A stretch of 64,000 bases of DNA. It comes from a virus. The DNA lies in IMG/VR virus record IMGVR_UViG_3300044620_000592, positions 1 through 64,000 of that record, one strand, 5' to 3'. Below are positions 23,569-31,653 of the stretch, one piece after another (the first letter of the stretch is position 1; each line of letters opens with the position of its first letter). The notes beneath the pieces are model-generated. The model had not been told where the DNA came from, made no database searches, and worked only from the letters and a program-made list of their open reading frames with translations. Both the position numbers and the translations under genes were made by a program.

Positions 23569-24216
23569 TTACCACTCGTCTTTTGAAATTTCACCAGTGG
23601 TGAAAAAACGCTCTTGCTTATCGTATGGCAATGTCAAATATACATTGTCAAGATCATGCATTGGCAATTCTGCAATATCCTTTGGTGTTTCTGAAACACT
23701 CAATGGAATAAGGCTATAGTTGGTATCTGAAGCACCCGAACCTGTACGAGAATACTTGTACTCTCTATCGGTAATGCTACCAAATTCCTTTGCGTATTCA
23801 ATCAAGATTGCACCGATATGGCGCTGATTAAATGTTGTGTCAATAATGCGTGGTTCCCAAACTCCCGGCTCAACCTCAACTGCAACATTGATGACTAAGT
23901 GAGTCTTAGGCTTCCAAGCCTTATCCTTGTAAACTTGCTCTGAACCCCAGCAACGGAATCCGAACTTCTCAATTCCGGAAGTTGAAGCTGCTCGCCACTT
24001 CCAGTTAATTGGGGATGTAATAACGGGAACCATAATGCCTGTTCCGAACTTCTCATCGTAGTTCTTAGCATCTTCGGTAAGTTCCTGACGGAAGCGAACC
24101 TTAATGGATTCTCCTGATTGGATAGTTAGGTACTTCTTAGTACCAGTCTTGTTTGCTCCTTGTGCTGGTGCAACTGACTTTTCTAACTCTGATAGTGTTT
24201 TTACTGATTTAAACAT
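23569..24216 (-). CDS. Probable single-stranded DNA-binding protein (215 aa)
   Basis: It lies between primase and polymerase, has an excellent AAGGAAGG Shine-Dalgarno and is followed by a strong terminator, consistent with high expression. The protein is beta-rich with many aromatic residues (INWKWRAAS, KFGFRCWGS, YKYSRTG) and a short acidic C-terminal end (EISKDEW), like phage SSBs that contact partners through the tail. I cannot confirm the OB fold by eye. Confidence 0.6.
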   Translation of the reverse strand: MFKSVKTLSELEKSVAPAQGANKTGTKKYLTIQSGESIKVRFRQELTEDAKNYDEKFGTGIMVPVITSPINWKWRAASTSGIEKFGFRCWGSEQVYKDKAWKPKTHLVINVAVEVEPGVWEPRIIDTTFNQRHIGAILIEYAKEFGSITDREYKYSRTGSGASDTNYSLIPLSVSETPKDIAELPMHDLDNVYLTLPYDKQERFFTTGEISKDEW

Positions 24217-24230
24217 TGTTTATACCTTCC

Positions 24231-25175
24231 TTATATATGTATTTTTTTGTTTGTTAATGTATTTATTATTTCTTCTTGTGTCATCTCTCCTGCATCCTTT
24301 TTGTCCGCAGGCAATTCCACTGTGTAGAGTTCTTTACCACTACACGCATTGAGTATATCATGTTTCATCTGCTCACCAGCAGCATCATTGTCAGAAAATA
24401 TAGTGATTGAATCAAAGTATCTTCTCATCAATTTATATTGGTATTCCGACACTCTTGAGCCAAGTGTAGCAACGACATTGGGGAATCCAGCCTGATGAAT
24501 GAACATCGCATCAATACTGCCTTCCACAATTATGCATGAGTTATACGCTTTAGCATTCTGAATATTAAATAATACATCGGCTCTTTTAAAGCCTTTGTTG
24601 TATAAGTATCTTGGCTCTTGTTCGCTTTTTACTGCACGACCAATAAAGCCAACTAACTTATATTGTGCATCCCTAACGGGAATAACAACTCTTTCTTTTG
24701 GCATTGAATAACCAACTTCAAATGTCTCCAAGGTTTCGTATTCTAGGCCTCTCTCGGAAAGTGTTATCAGATTAGATAACATGTCCTGATTGTCATAGTC
24801 TATTTCAACATCGGAAATATTCAGTTGGTCTTTCTCCCCCTCTTCATAGTTCAAATCTCTGTCAATAGTATTCTGAAGAGCTTGATGGTCGAGCTTTATA
24901 TCCTTTGTAAACGGCTTACCAGTAACTTGCTTATAGAGTTGTCTAAAGTTACCTTTCTTACCGCATGAGGGGTTAAAGCATTGCCATAAGCCAGTCTTAA
25001 TATTAATGTAGAAAGCCGGACTATGAAGGTTCTTATGGAAGGGGCAAAAGATATTTACTTCATTCATACCCTCTGAATGGATATGAATGTTGTAGTTATC
25101 AAATAACTCCCTAATATTCCGTTCAATATTACTTGATGAAGTATAGTTTGAATTTGAAAATGTTTGATTGCGCAT
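24231..25175 (-). CDS. DnaG-like primase (314 aa)
   Basis: The N-terminal zinc finger (CHC2 type) has Cys44, His47, Cys66 and Cys71 (CPFH, WQCFNPSCG). The TOPRIM domain has CIIVEGSIDAMF with the catalytic Glu, then ATLGSR and IFSDNDAAGEQM. It would synthesise RNA primers on the lagging strand. It is shorter than bacterial DnaG and lacks the helicase-binding C-terminal domain, as is common in phages. Its start overlaps the small gene behind the helicase. Confidence 0.92.
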   Translation of the reverse strand: MRNQTFSNSNYTSSSNIERNIRELFDNYNIHIHSEGMNEVNIFCPFHKNLHSPAFYINIKTGLWQCFNPSCGKKGNFRQLYKQVTGKPFTKDIKLDHQALQNTIDRDLNYEEGEKDQLNISDVEIDYDNQDMLSNLITLSERGLEYETLETFEVGYSMPKERVVIPVRDAQYKLVGFIGRAVKSEQEPRYLYNKGFKRADVLFNIQNAKAYNSCIIVEGSIDAMFIHQAGFPNVVATLGSRVSEYQYKLMRRYFDSITIFSDNDAAGEQMKHDILNACSGKELYTVELPADKKDAGEMTQEEIINTLTNKKIHI

Positions 25176-25305
25176 CGTAGTCTGTTGTTAAATTAGTCTT
25201 GGTAAAGTTTCCGTGTACTTGTTTCCACTCATCCTCTATCCACTTTCTTAATCTTACAATTGTCTCAATGTCCTGTGCTTCGCCAGCGACAAACTTCTTA
25301 GGCAT
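25129..25305 (-). CDS. Small unknown protein between helicase and primase (58 aa)
   Basis: The ATG at 25305 forms a TAATG overlap with the helicase stop. The next four residues upstream in the longer frame lie inside the helicase. The protein is helical and charged (IETIVRLRKWIEDEWKQV), with a beta-rich end. The 47-nt overlap with the primase start makes it less certain than its neighbours. Its position suggests a link between helicase and primase, but there is no motif to show it. Confidence 0.55.
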   Translation of the reverse strand: MPKKFVAGEAQDIETIVRLRKWIEDEWKQVHGNFTKTNLTTDYDAQSNIFKFKLYFIK

Positions 25306-26522
25306 TATAGCTCCCATTCTTCATTCCACTTTCCTGTTTCAAGGTTCCATCTTAGATAGAAACCAAAATGTGTTGATCTTCTTACTTTTCTTGATACTAC
25401 TTGGAATACATCTGAATTGTATTCACGGTGAATTGCTAACACTAGGTCAGCGTCATAAGCTAATTGCTTACTCCATGCAACTTCTTCAAGTTCAGGCGGT
25501 CTTTCCGCATGTCCTTCATTCATTGTTACTGCTGCTACGTCAATGATTGGAATACCATTCTTAACAGCAATACGCTTGAATGCTTTAGACAAGTTCTTGG
25601 CCTTCTCTGTTTCAGTTTTTGCACCACTTGCATCGTCAAACAAACCATGATAGTCAAGGATTACCATGTCAGGGCGATACTGGTCAATCTTTGCTTGAAC
25701 CATATTCTGGTCGGCAGTCTCAAGACCTTCTGAAGTAACCAAATAGATTGGGTGCTTACCTTCAAATGTCTTCTCAGCCCATTTCTCATATCCGTCAACG
25801 ATTCCTCGGTTAGCCTTAACAAGATCGGTATTTGTAAAGTGACCTTCTCCATTGTTTAACAATGTATCAAGTCGCTGTCCTTCTTGCTGTTTATTCATTT
25901 CCAATGAAATGATAAGCGGTCTATAGCCAGCCCTCCACGCATTAGCAGCAAATAAGCGAGCAATAAAACTTTTACCAACGCCTGTCCATCCTAAAAGGAT
26001 AACAAAGTCTCCCGGTTGCCAACCACCAAACGATTTATCAAGGACACTAATGCCACTTGGAATACCAGGGATATCCCTAGCTTCCTGCATTGATCTCTCA
26101 CGCAAATCTCCAGCTCTGTCTTTCCACTCACCTACTAAGTCAGTATCTTTTAGACTGCTGGAGAATTTATAGAGTTGCGATGTTGATTGCATTAGATATG
26201 CCATCGCCTCTTTTGGTCCCATATCTTTAAGCATGTTATTAGCTTTAGAGATAATTTGCCGTGTCTGATAAGAAAGTGATTCTTTCTTAGCCTCAATCAA
26301 GTAATAAGAAAGAGGTTCAGGGGTGTTGATAAATTCAAAGTCAGGATAATGATGTTTTACAGTATCCTTAGATGGAGTCTTTTTATGTTCATCATAATGC
26401 TGAATAATAAAGTTCCAAATATCACGGTATTCAATGAAGACATTTTCAATGCCATCATTTACAGCCTCTACATAATTGCCAGAATTAAGCAACGAGTTAA
26501 TAACTCTTAACTCATAATTCAT
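25305..26522 (-). CDS. DnaB-like replicative helicase (405 aa)
   Basis: The N-terminal helical domain is followed by a RecA-like motor. Walker A is GWTGVGKS (about 175-182), LIISLEMNKQQ fits the helicase H1a region and MVILDYHGLF is Walker B. DVAAVTMNEG and DLVLAIHRE follow, as in DnaB family C-terminal motifs. It unwinds DNA ahead of the DnaE polymerase and pairs with the primase downstream. Confidence 0.9.
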   Translation of the reverse strand: MNYELRVINSLLNSGNYVEAVNDGIENVFIEYRDIWNFIIQHYDEHKKTPSKDTVKHHYPDFEFINTPEPLSYYLIEAKKESLSYQTRQIISKANNMLKDMGPKEAMAYLMQSTSQLYKFSSSLKDTDLVGEWKDRAGDLRERSMQEARDIPGIPSGISVLDKSFGGWQPGDFVILLGWTGVGKSFIARLFAANAWRAGYRPLIISLEMNKQQEGQRLDTLLNNGEGHFTNTDLVKANRGIVDGYEKWAEKTFEGKHPIYLVTSEGLETADQNMVQAKIDQYRPDMVILDYHGLFDDASGAKTETEKAKNLSKAFKRIAVKNGIPIIDVAAVTMNEGHAERPPELEEVAWSKQLAYDADLVLAIHREYNSDVFQVVSRKVRRSTHFGFYLRWNLETGKWNEEWEL

Positions 26523-26820
26523 CTGTCATTCTCTTTCTTGTTTCATCTAATATCTCTTTAAAGCGCATATCAGATTTGTTATTAAATTGGACTCTATCAA
26601 TATATGTTTTTGATTCAATTGCAAAATCAAACACTAAAACAGGGCCGGTTCTTGCCTTGACAAAAGATTCAACTGCCTTAAACAAAAGGTCTGATTCATA
26701 GAATTCAGATATTGCTTTTGCAACTGGCTCTTGTCGTGGAGAATCCGGAATGAATAGTTTATTGTATTTTTTGCAACAATCCTGGAAATATAGAATCGTC
26801 TGTTCTCCAGTTGCTTTCAT
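26512..26820 (-). CDS. Unknown protein upstream of the helicase (102 aa)
   Basis: An alpha/beta protein with one CC pair near residue 15 and a strand-turn (GPVLVFDFAIESKTYIDRV). It overlaps the WhiB gene by 62 nt and the helicase by 11 nt, an unusually long upstream overlap. Loader or adaptor proteins often sit beside phage helicases, but no ATPase motif is present, so this is only a positional guess. Confidence 0.6.
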   Translation of the reverse strand: MKATGEQTILYFQDCCKKYNKLFIPDSPRQEPVAKAISEFYESDLLFKAVESFVKARTGPVLVFDFAIESKTYIDRVQFNNKSDMRFKEILDETRKRMTDEL

Positions 26821-27061
26821 CTTCTTCTGTTACTTTCTTCCAAGAGTGTAGCAGGTAATCATACTCTGATATACCTGCTACCACTCCAATAAATGAATCA
26901 TTCTTGAATGCCATTATCAGGCATTCTTTTCTTACATTGCATTTTGCACATCCTTTTTTTGCATACTCAATATCATCAAGATTATATGAAACCCATTTTG
27001 GTGAATTGGTATCAGATGCACAAACTGCTTCGTCTTTCCAATTACTTAGAAGTTCCATCAT
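26759..27061 (-). CDS. whiB: WhiB-family iron-sulphur regulator (100 aa)
   Basis: Four cysteines at 14, 38, 41 and 47 (C-x23-C-x2-C-x5-C, with GCAKCNVRKEC) and the following VVAGISEYD turn match WhiB-like proteins, which bind a 4Fe-4S cluster and act with the sigma factor in Actinobacteria. The G-(V/I)-W-G-G turn is changed to GVVAGI. WhiB proteins are essentially restricted to Actinobacteria and their phages, so this gene is the best host marker in the window. It may switch host or phage promoters. Confidence 0.88.
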   Translation of the reverse strand: MMELLSNWKDEAVCASDTNSPKWVSYNLDDIEYAKKGCAKCNVRKECLIMAFKNDSFIGVVAGISEYDYLLHSWKKVTEEDESNWRTDDSIFPGLLQKIQ

Positions 27062-27245
27062 CCAGTTCTTTTAGTTTTGCTTCGATCTGCATATCAATTG
27101 CATCCCAAAGCTTCTTCCAAGCACTTTCATCTTCCAATGATACTGCCATTGTCTTTGCTCCTGCATCGAGTCTCAGCGATTCATAATTGCCGAGGTTCTT
27201 GGTAATACCAAGGGATGCCCAAATTTCAACTTTATCTTCTGCCAT
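27042..27245 (-). CDS. Unknown small protein (67 aa)
   Basis: Starts with a GAGGTAATT Shine-Dalgarno and contains a SLGITKNLGNYESLRLDAGA beta-hairpin, then a helical, charged tail (DAIDMQIEAKLKEL). The SLG-x-T-x-NLGNYES pattern seems familiar from other phages but has no function I can name. It overlaps whiB by 20 nt, so the two are probably co-regulated. Confidence 0.7.
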   Translation of the reverse strand: MAEDKVEIWASLGITKNLGNYESLRLDAGAKTMAVSLEDESAWKKLWDAIDMQIEAKLKELDDGTSK

Positions 27246-27252
27246 AATTACC

Positions 27253-27687
27253 TCAGAATTTTAATTTTACTTTCTCTTGAATTGATTTAATTTTTGAGTT
27301 TAAATCAATGTTGTTTTTTTGTACTGGTCTACCGGGGGTTCTATCATTGAAGAATTCAATCATCTCATAAATGTCCGATTCTTCATAGTATCGCCAACTT
27401 TGGTAACTTTGATACTTCTCACCAAATTTATTTGGTGATGGTATCAAATTCTTTTTCTCATACTTTCTTAGAGTATCAGATCTTTTTTCTACAATCTTGG
27501 CGACCTCTCCGACAGTATACAAGCGAATGAGTAATATTTCGCACTGCTCGTATGGTATCAGGATTGCTTCGCCATTATCAATCCGCTCAGCAAAAATCTT
27601 ATTTGATGATTTACTGATTTTTTTTATCTTGACGATTGTATCTGAATATTTATAAAACTTATTCAGAACTGGTTTTTTTGTTATCAT
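27253..27687 (-). CDS. MerR-type DNA-binding protein (144 aa)
   Basis: Residues 55-115 form a winged HTH of the MerR type: LYTVGEVAKIVEKRSDTLR, then KYEKKNLIPSP and SWRYYEESDIYEMIEFF. The first 50 residues are a small beta-rich domain rich in Lys, and the C-terminus is basic. It has a good AAAGGTGG Shine-Dalgarno. It probably regulates phage transcription or acts in plasmid-style segregation or replication control. There is no effector-binding domain. Confidence 0.78.
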   Translation of the reverse strand: MITKKPVLNKFYKYSDTIVKIKKISKSSNKIFAERIDNGEAILIPYEQCEILLIRLYTVGEVAKIVEKRSDTLRKYEKKNLIPSPNKFGEKYQSYQSWRYYEESDIYEMIEFFNDRTPGRPVQKNNIDLNSKIKSIQEKVKLKF

Positions 27688-27871
27688 TAATAACCACCTT
27701 TTCTTGCTTTAGCTTTTTTAAAAATTTATTGAGTTTATCAAGTTCAATATCTTTTGAATGACTACATACAACACATGTAATGTCTACATAATAAGAGCCA
27801 TGTGCATAATACGGAGACCCAATAAACTTAGGTCCACCACATGTAGCGCACTTAAGCCTTAAAGTTTTCAT
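27659..27871 (-). CDS. Small zinc-ribbon protein (70 aa)
   Basis: Two CxxC knuckles, C-A-T-C near residue 8 and C-V-V-C near residue 33, with aromatic residues between them, form a classic zinc ribbon. The basic, Lys-rich tail would suit nucleic-acid binding. It overlaps the MerR-type gene by 29 nt and starts just after the phosphoesterase stop. Confidence 0.7.
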   Translation of the reverse strand: MKTLRLKCATCGGPKFIGSPYYAHGSYYVDITCVVCSHSKDIELDKLNKFLKKLKQEKVVINDNKKTSSE

Positions 27872-27872
27872 A

Positions 27873-29039
27873 TCAATCTAGCCAACAAGTATATTCAGCA
27901 GTGACAATTCCCCTCTCAGGATGAACAAACATCAGCGGTTGCGATGCCTTACCGACAGCAGCAAGACTTTCCATTGCGTATGTATTTGTAGACTCAGGGC
28001 TTCCTGAGATACGGCATTGCACACTGTTGAATGTCATCTTAGTAGGGGTATGGAAATGACCAAAATAAACATCATCAAAGTCTTCTTCAATAGCTCCGAC
28101 CTTCCATCCATAAACTTTCTTCTGGAATGAGTAGAGAGCCGAGAGGCTCCCAAACTGATCTCCATGAATCAGCAATGACTTATAGTTACCAATTGTGTCA
28201 ATTGCATACCAGTTTCTTTCTCCACGACCATCGGGGATTACAAACTTAATACGCTTTTCGTTTTCAAACATCAACTGGACAATGCGATAAAGCATTCTGT
28301 CACCATTTGTTTCTGGGTCGTGATCTCGTCTTGCTCTACCGCCAATTGAGCCATGATTACCAATTACACCTACGAATGTAACTGTCTCAAAATGCTCAAG
28401 CATCTTCGTTAAGAAGTTCTTAATAATTCTTGGCCCATCAACAGTAATCTGACGATACAAACCTCCATCAACTAAGAAGCTCTGACCAGGAAAGATTAAC
28501 TCACCCTCAACAATGTCTCCTAAAGCCCATACATGCAAGTGCCGTACAGGATGCTCTGCTCTTTGAATTTCAGTCAAGCGAATAACACTATCTGCATACT
28601 GCTCAATACGCCTTTCACAAATCTCGGAGTTGTAAGTAGGTGTAACCTTTGCTAACTGCCAGTCTGCAATAACAGCGACAGCAACCTCTTCTGAGTGCTT
28701 TCTCTTATCCTTAAACGGGGCAGGGACACGGGTAATCTTGTTATCCTTAATATCCTCTTTCACCGCGCGATAAACAGCATCAGCAATTGCATCCTGCTTT
28801 GTCTTAATCTTTTCATACTCCTGCAATAGCTTTGCATATGAAACTTTTAATTCAGATTCAGTTGTCGGGGCTTTCCCTATAACCGGATTTACGGGGATTT
28901 CTACAAGCCCATTTTCTTTTCTAAACTTGCACAAGCCAAGAGAATCAATTGATTTTCTACAACTTGCATCTGCATATTTTTGGTTTTTTGTATTTGGCTC
29001 AAAGGTCTGATTACAGCCTTCTGCTTCACATTCTTTCAT
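27873..29039 (-). CDS. SbcD-like metallophosphoesterase (388 aa)
   Basis: The calcineurin-like motifs are in order: AVIADWQL, ALGDIVEGE, GVIGNHGS, LIHGDQFG and YFGHFHTP, giving the metal-binding Asp, His and Asn residues. The N-terminus carries a zinc finger (C-x4-C ... C, residues 4-27), followed by a coiled-coil linker. It is probably a nuclease or phosphodiesterase in replication and recombination, though no SbcC partner is visible here. AAAGGAG precedes the ATG. Confidence 0.82.
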   Translation of the reverse strand: MKECEAEGCNQTFEPNTKNQKYADASCRKSIDSLGLCKFRKENGLVEIPVNPVIGKAPTTESELKVSYAKLLQEYEKIKTKQDAIADAVYRAVKEDIKDNKITRVPAPFKDKRKHSEEVAVAVIADWQLAKVTPTYNSEICERRIEQYADSVIRLTEIQRAEHPVRHLHVWALGDIVEGELIFPGQSFLVDGGLYRQITVDGPRIIKNFLTKMLEHFETVTFVGVIGNHGSIGGRARRDHDPETNGDRMLYRIVQLMFENEKRIKFVIPDGRGERNWYAIDTIGNYKSLLIHGDQFGSLSALYSFQKKVYGWKVGAIEEDFDDVYFGHFHTPTKMTFNSVQCRISGSPESTNTYAMESLAAVGKASQPLMFVHPERGIVTAEYTCWLD

Positions 29040-29063
29040 TCGGACTCCTTTACAGTCACGAAT

Positions 29064-29069
29064 ATAATA
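29064..29069 (-). promoter_or_regulatory. Candidate -10 hexamer TATTAT for the replication operon
   Basis: TATTAT lies about 25 nt before the start codon, leaving room for a short leader that carries AAAGGAG. It heads the run of genes from phosphoesterase to polymerase. Confidence 0.45.
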
Positions 29070-29080
29070 CCATAGGATAT

Positions 29081-29524
29081 TTAGATGTTAGGTCTTTTAA
29101 GCCTGTTTTCTATGGGTTTATTTTGAGCGTGATTACGCTTTCGTGTATGGGGTTTTGTATTCTTAACAACTTCTCTCATTTTCTCTTTTCGCGCAGCAGA
29201 GGCTCTATGCCCTTCTTTATGAACTGCACTATGCTCTGAGTGTGTGCATAGGAAAAGGTTATCTAATCTATTATCAACTTTAATTTCATTGATATGATGA
29301 ACTGTTTCCCAAGGCTCTAGATAGCGGCCTAAGTACTCTTCCATAACAAGACGATGCTCATAAGCATATCCACGAATATTTTTAGGATGATCGGTCTTTA
29401 AGACTCGTACATAACCTTTATCATCAATGTATTTACCACCGTTATAGTTTGCACTATCTTCACCAGATGGCATTTCATCGGACCATTTTACATCATTTCT
29501 TTGAGATGCAAGTCCTCTACTCAT
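29081..29524 (-). CDS. HNH homing endonuclease-like protein (147 aa)
   Basis: The HNH core is VHHINEIKVDNRLDNLFLC, followed by THSEHSAVHK, with the His and Asn metal ligands in place. An AYEHRLVMEE segment precedes it, as in many phage HNH enzymes. A basic C-terminal tail (RKEKMREVV then KPHTRKRN) suits DNA binding. I start it at 29524, just after the tail-gene stop. It sits at the junction between tail and replication modules, a typical homing site. Confidence 0.87.
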   Translation of the reverse strand: MSRGLASQRNDVKWSDEMPSGEDSANYNGGKYIDDKGYVRVLKTDHPKNIRGYAYEHRLVMEEYLGRYLEPWETVHHINEIKVDNRLDNLFLCTHSEHSAVHKEGHRASAARKEKMREVVKNTKPHTRKRNHAQNKPIENRLKRPNI

Positions 29525-29525
29525 T

Positions 29526-30200
29526 TTAAGCGATTCCGCCAGCATCCTCTATATAGAACTGAAGAGCGCCAGACGAAGCCAGCACTGTCCAGTTTGAAGC
29601 GTTATTAGGGCCAGTTGTAGGAGGTTGACTTCTTTGCAACTCAACAAAGTAGCTTTGGTTTTGCAAAGACTCATTCGCAATAATATATTGATAAGTCCCA
29701 GCACCAAAAGAATAACCATCCCTCGCACGAAGATTTCCAATTGCAATATTCGCAGGGGTTGTCGCTGATGTATCCCAATAGGTAGACGAACCAGAACTTA
29801 AAACAAAAGCAGCAACAATATCACCACTGCCTGCGGTATTACCTTTCCGAAATCTGAGATAGTAGGTGCTATCTTCACCGCCCAGATCATCTTGTGCAAT
29901 GCCGGGAAGATTTAAAACCAGTCTATAATATCTAGAACTTTCTATTGTCACTCTATTATCGTAAGCAACATTGCCAATAGTTTCCTGAGTTAATGCAATA
30001 AGTTTTGTATTTGCAAACATATTGTTTGGAGTATTAGTTATATTGGTATTAGCAAGAGCAAGTTTTAAAATACCTCTTGGCTTATCGTCATTGACAATCT
30101 TAACTTGGTCAATATTAATTGACATCTGGTTAAGACGAACACTTGTAATCGGAGTTGTGTCTGCCCATGAGACAATTGAGTAGTTAGTGTAATCAGCCAT
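29526..30200 (-). CDS. Tail/fibre virion protein (224 aa)
   Basis: A beta-rich protein with Asn/Thr/Ser repeats, DDKPRGILKLALANTNITNTPNN and a C-terminal segment rich in Tyr and Phe. Its composition matches neighbouring fibre proteins. It is the last gene of the tail module. It has no Shine-Dalgarno; a consensus TATAAT lies 6 nt before its ATG. The receptor-binding role is inferred from position. Confidence 0.65.
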   Translation of the reverse strand: MADYTNYSIVSWADTTPITSVRLNQMSINIDQVKIVNDDKPRGILKLALANTNITNTPNNMFANTKLIALTQETIGNVAYDNRVTIESSRYYRLVLNLPGIAQDDLGGEDSTYYLRFRKGNTAGSGDIVAAFVLSSGSSTYWDTSATTPANIAIGNLRARDGYSFGAGTYQYIIANESLQNQSYFVELQRSQPPTTGPNNASNWTVLASSGALQFYIEDAGGIA

Positions 30201-30206
30201 TTAAAT

Positions 30207-30212
30207 ATTATA
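30207..30212 (-). promoter_or_regulatory. Consensus -10 hexamer TATAAT, leaderless spacing
   Basis: TATAAT-ATTTAA-ATG on the minus strand, overlapping the stop of the fibre gene upstream. This is the best match to the bacterial -10 consensus among these sites. Confidence 0.6.
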
Positions 30213-31653
30213 CACCCTCAAGGGTTTGAACCCTAGTCTGCAATGAATTAACTTTATCTGAAAGTTCTTGAATTGCCTTTACACACAGCACAAGGACATC
30301 GATATCCTCCCACATTGTAGGTTTCCATGAGGAAAAGTCAAAATATCCCCCCTCACCATATGGATCATCTGTTGTGTATTCATGAGAATAGCTGACCAAC
30401 TCTGGTCTTGTATCAAAAACTTCTTCAACAATAAAACCGTATTTTAAGTCAAGTTGAGCGAAAGCTCTTGCTTCTTCTGTCCAAGGCTGTTGAGTATTCG
30501 GGTCAACTGGATAGAAAGCATCAACTTTAAAATTATAAGTTCTTGGTCTTAAATCAGAGAGAATGCTCAAAGCATCTTGAATGTCTTCTATGTTTTCTTT
30601 AAGTTCTCTCAAAGATGACGGTCTGCAGAGATTATCGAACCCAGCTTCATCACCTTGGGTTACACGGGCTGTTGTGCTTGAGCCAGTTGTTCTAAAAGAT
30701 GTAGTTGCTTTAATGTTAAATCCATTTCCAACTTTAACTCCGCCATTTGTGGTAATAGCATCAGCGTTGGTACTGTTTGCGCTTAAAGTTGTGGAGTATG
30801 CACCATTGTTTACAAATATCTGGCTTGTATCAATTCTTGAACCTGTAATTGTAGTTGCTGACTCAGAAGCATATGCGTATATCCTTCCAGGATGGACATA
30901 TGATGTCGCATATTCATCATCATAAACTCCATGCAAATTTAAAGTAGCATCTGTGCCTAATCTTGCTGTATAGTTTGTACCAGCAATATTTATTGTTTTA
31001 AATAAACCAGATGAGTCAATGCTCCATCCGCCAATTGTTCCTGAATTTGATGTTATAGTTCCAGTTATATCTGCGTTAACTGCTGTTACATTTCCGGTTG
31101 CAGTAACATTAAAGTTAGTGCTTGAAATAGAACCATCTGAAAGAATATCAATACCAGGAGTACTAACGGAGTTGGCTATAATAGCTCCACGAATTGAAGC
31201 GCTGGAGAACTCTGCACTACCAGCATGTGTTATTGCCCATCCAGCATTGCCTTGCGCTGTTATAGCCCCATCTGAATTAATGGTGCCATTGTAGTTTTTA
31301 CTTTTAATAACATTATTAACAAGTATGATGTTTGAAGCAAGCTCCCCAGAAGTAATTGTTCCAGAAGCAATCTCCCTAGCGGTGATTGTGTTAGCTTGAA
31401 TTGCAATACCTCTTGGGTTAAGAACCCTATTCTCAATAGTGCTAATAATAAAGCTTTCTAAGTTTTTAACATTGGTATCTTCAAAGTTTCTTCTTGGAGT
31501 TCCAACAGGTGCAACTGGGTATACTGGGAAGTCAAATATAGAGTATCTTGTATAATCAATTAAACTAGATGTAAGACCATCGTGTTTATGTCCGTTGTCT
31601 CTTTTAAATATAACTTGATTTTCATTTATATTAATTTTTTTATCAGTTGTCAT
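30208..31653 (-). CDS. Tail fibre with C-terminal S74 intramolecular chaperone (481 aa)
   Basis: Residues 100-340 are beta-rich repeats with many Gly, Thr and Ser (ITGTITSNSGTIGGW), typical of trimeric fibre shafts. From about 345 comes the peptidase S74 signature: S-S-L-R-E-L-K-E-N, LSDLRPRTYNFK, YGFIVEEV and a coiled-coil end (IQELSDKVNSLQTRVQTL). In this family the domain helps trimer folding and then cleaves itself off at a Ser. The mature fibre would be shorter than the gene predicts. Confidence 0.85.
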   Translation of the reverse strand: MTTDKKININENQVIFKRDNGHKHDGLTSSLIDYTRYSIFDFPVYPVAPVGTPRRNFEDTNVKNLESFIISTIENRVLNPRGIAIQANTITAREIASGTITSGELASNIILVNNVIKSKNYNGTINSDGAITAQGNAGWAITHAGSAEFSSASIRGAIIANSVSTPGIDILSDGSISSTNFNVTATGNVTAVNADITGTITSNSGTIGGWSIDSSGLFKTINIAGTNYTARLGTDATLNLHGVYDDEYATSYVHPGRIYAYASESATTITGSRIDTSQIFVNNGAYSTTLSANSTNADAITTNGGVKVGNGFNIKATTSFRTTGSSTTARVTQGDEAGFDNLCRPSSLRELKENIEDIQDALSILSDLRPRTYNFKVDAFYPVDPNTQQPWTEEARAFAQLDLKYGFIVEEVFDTRPELVSYSHEYTTDDPYGEGGYFDFSSWKPTMWEDIDVLVLCVKAIQELSDKVNSLQTRVQTLEGV

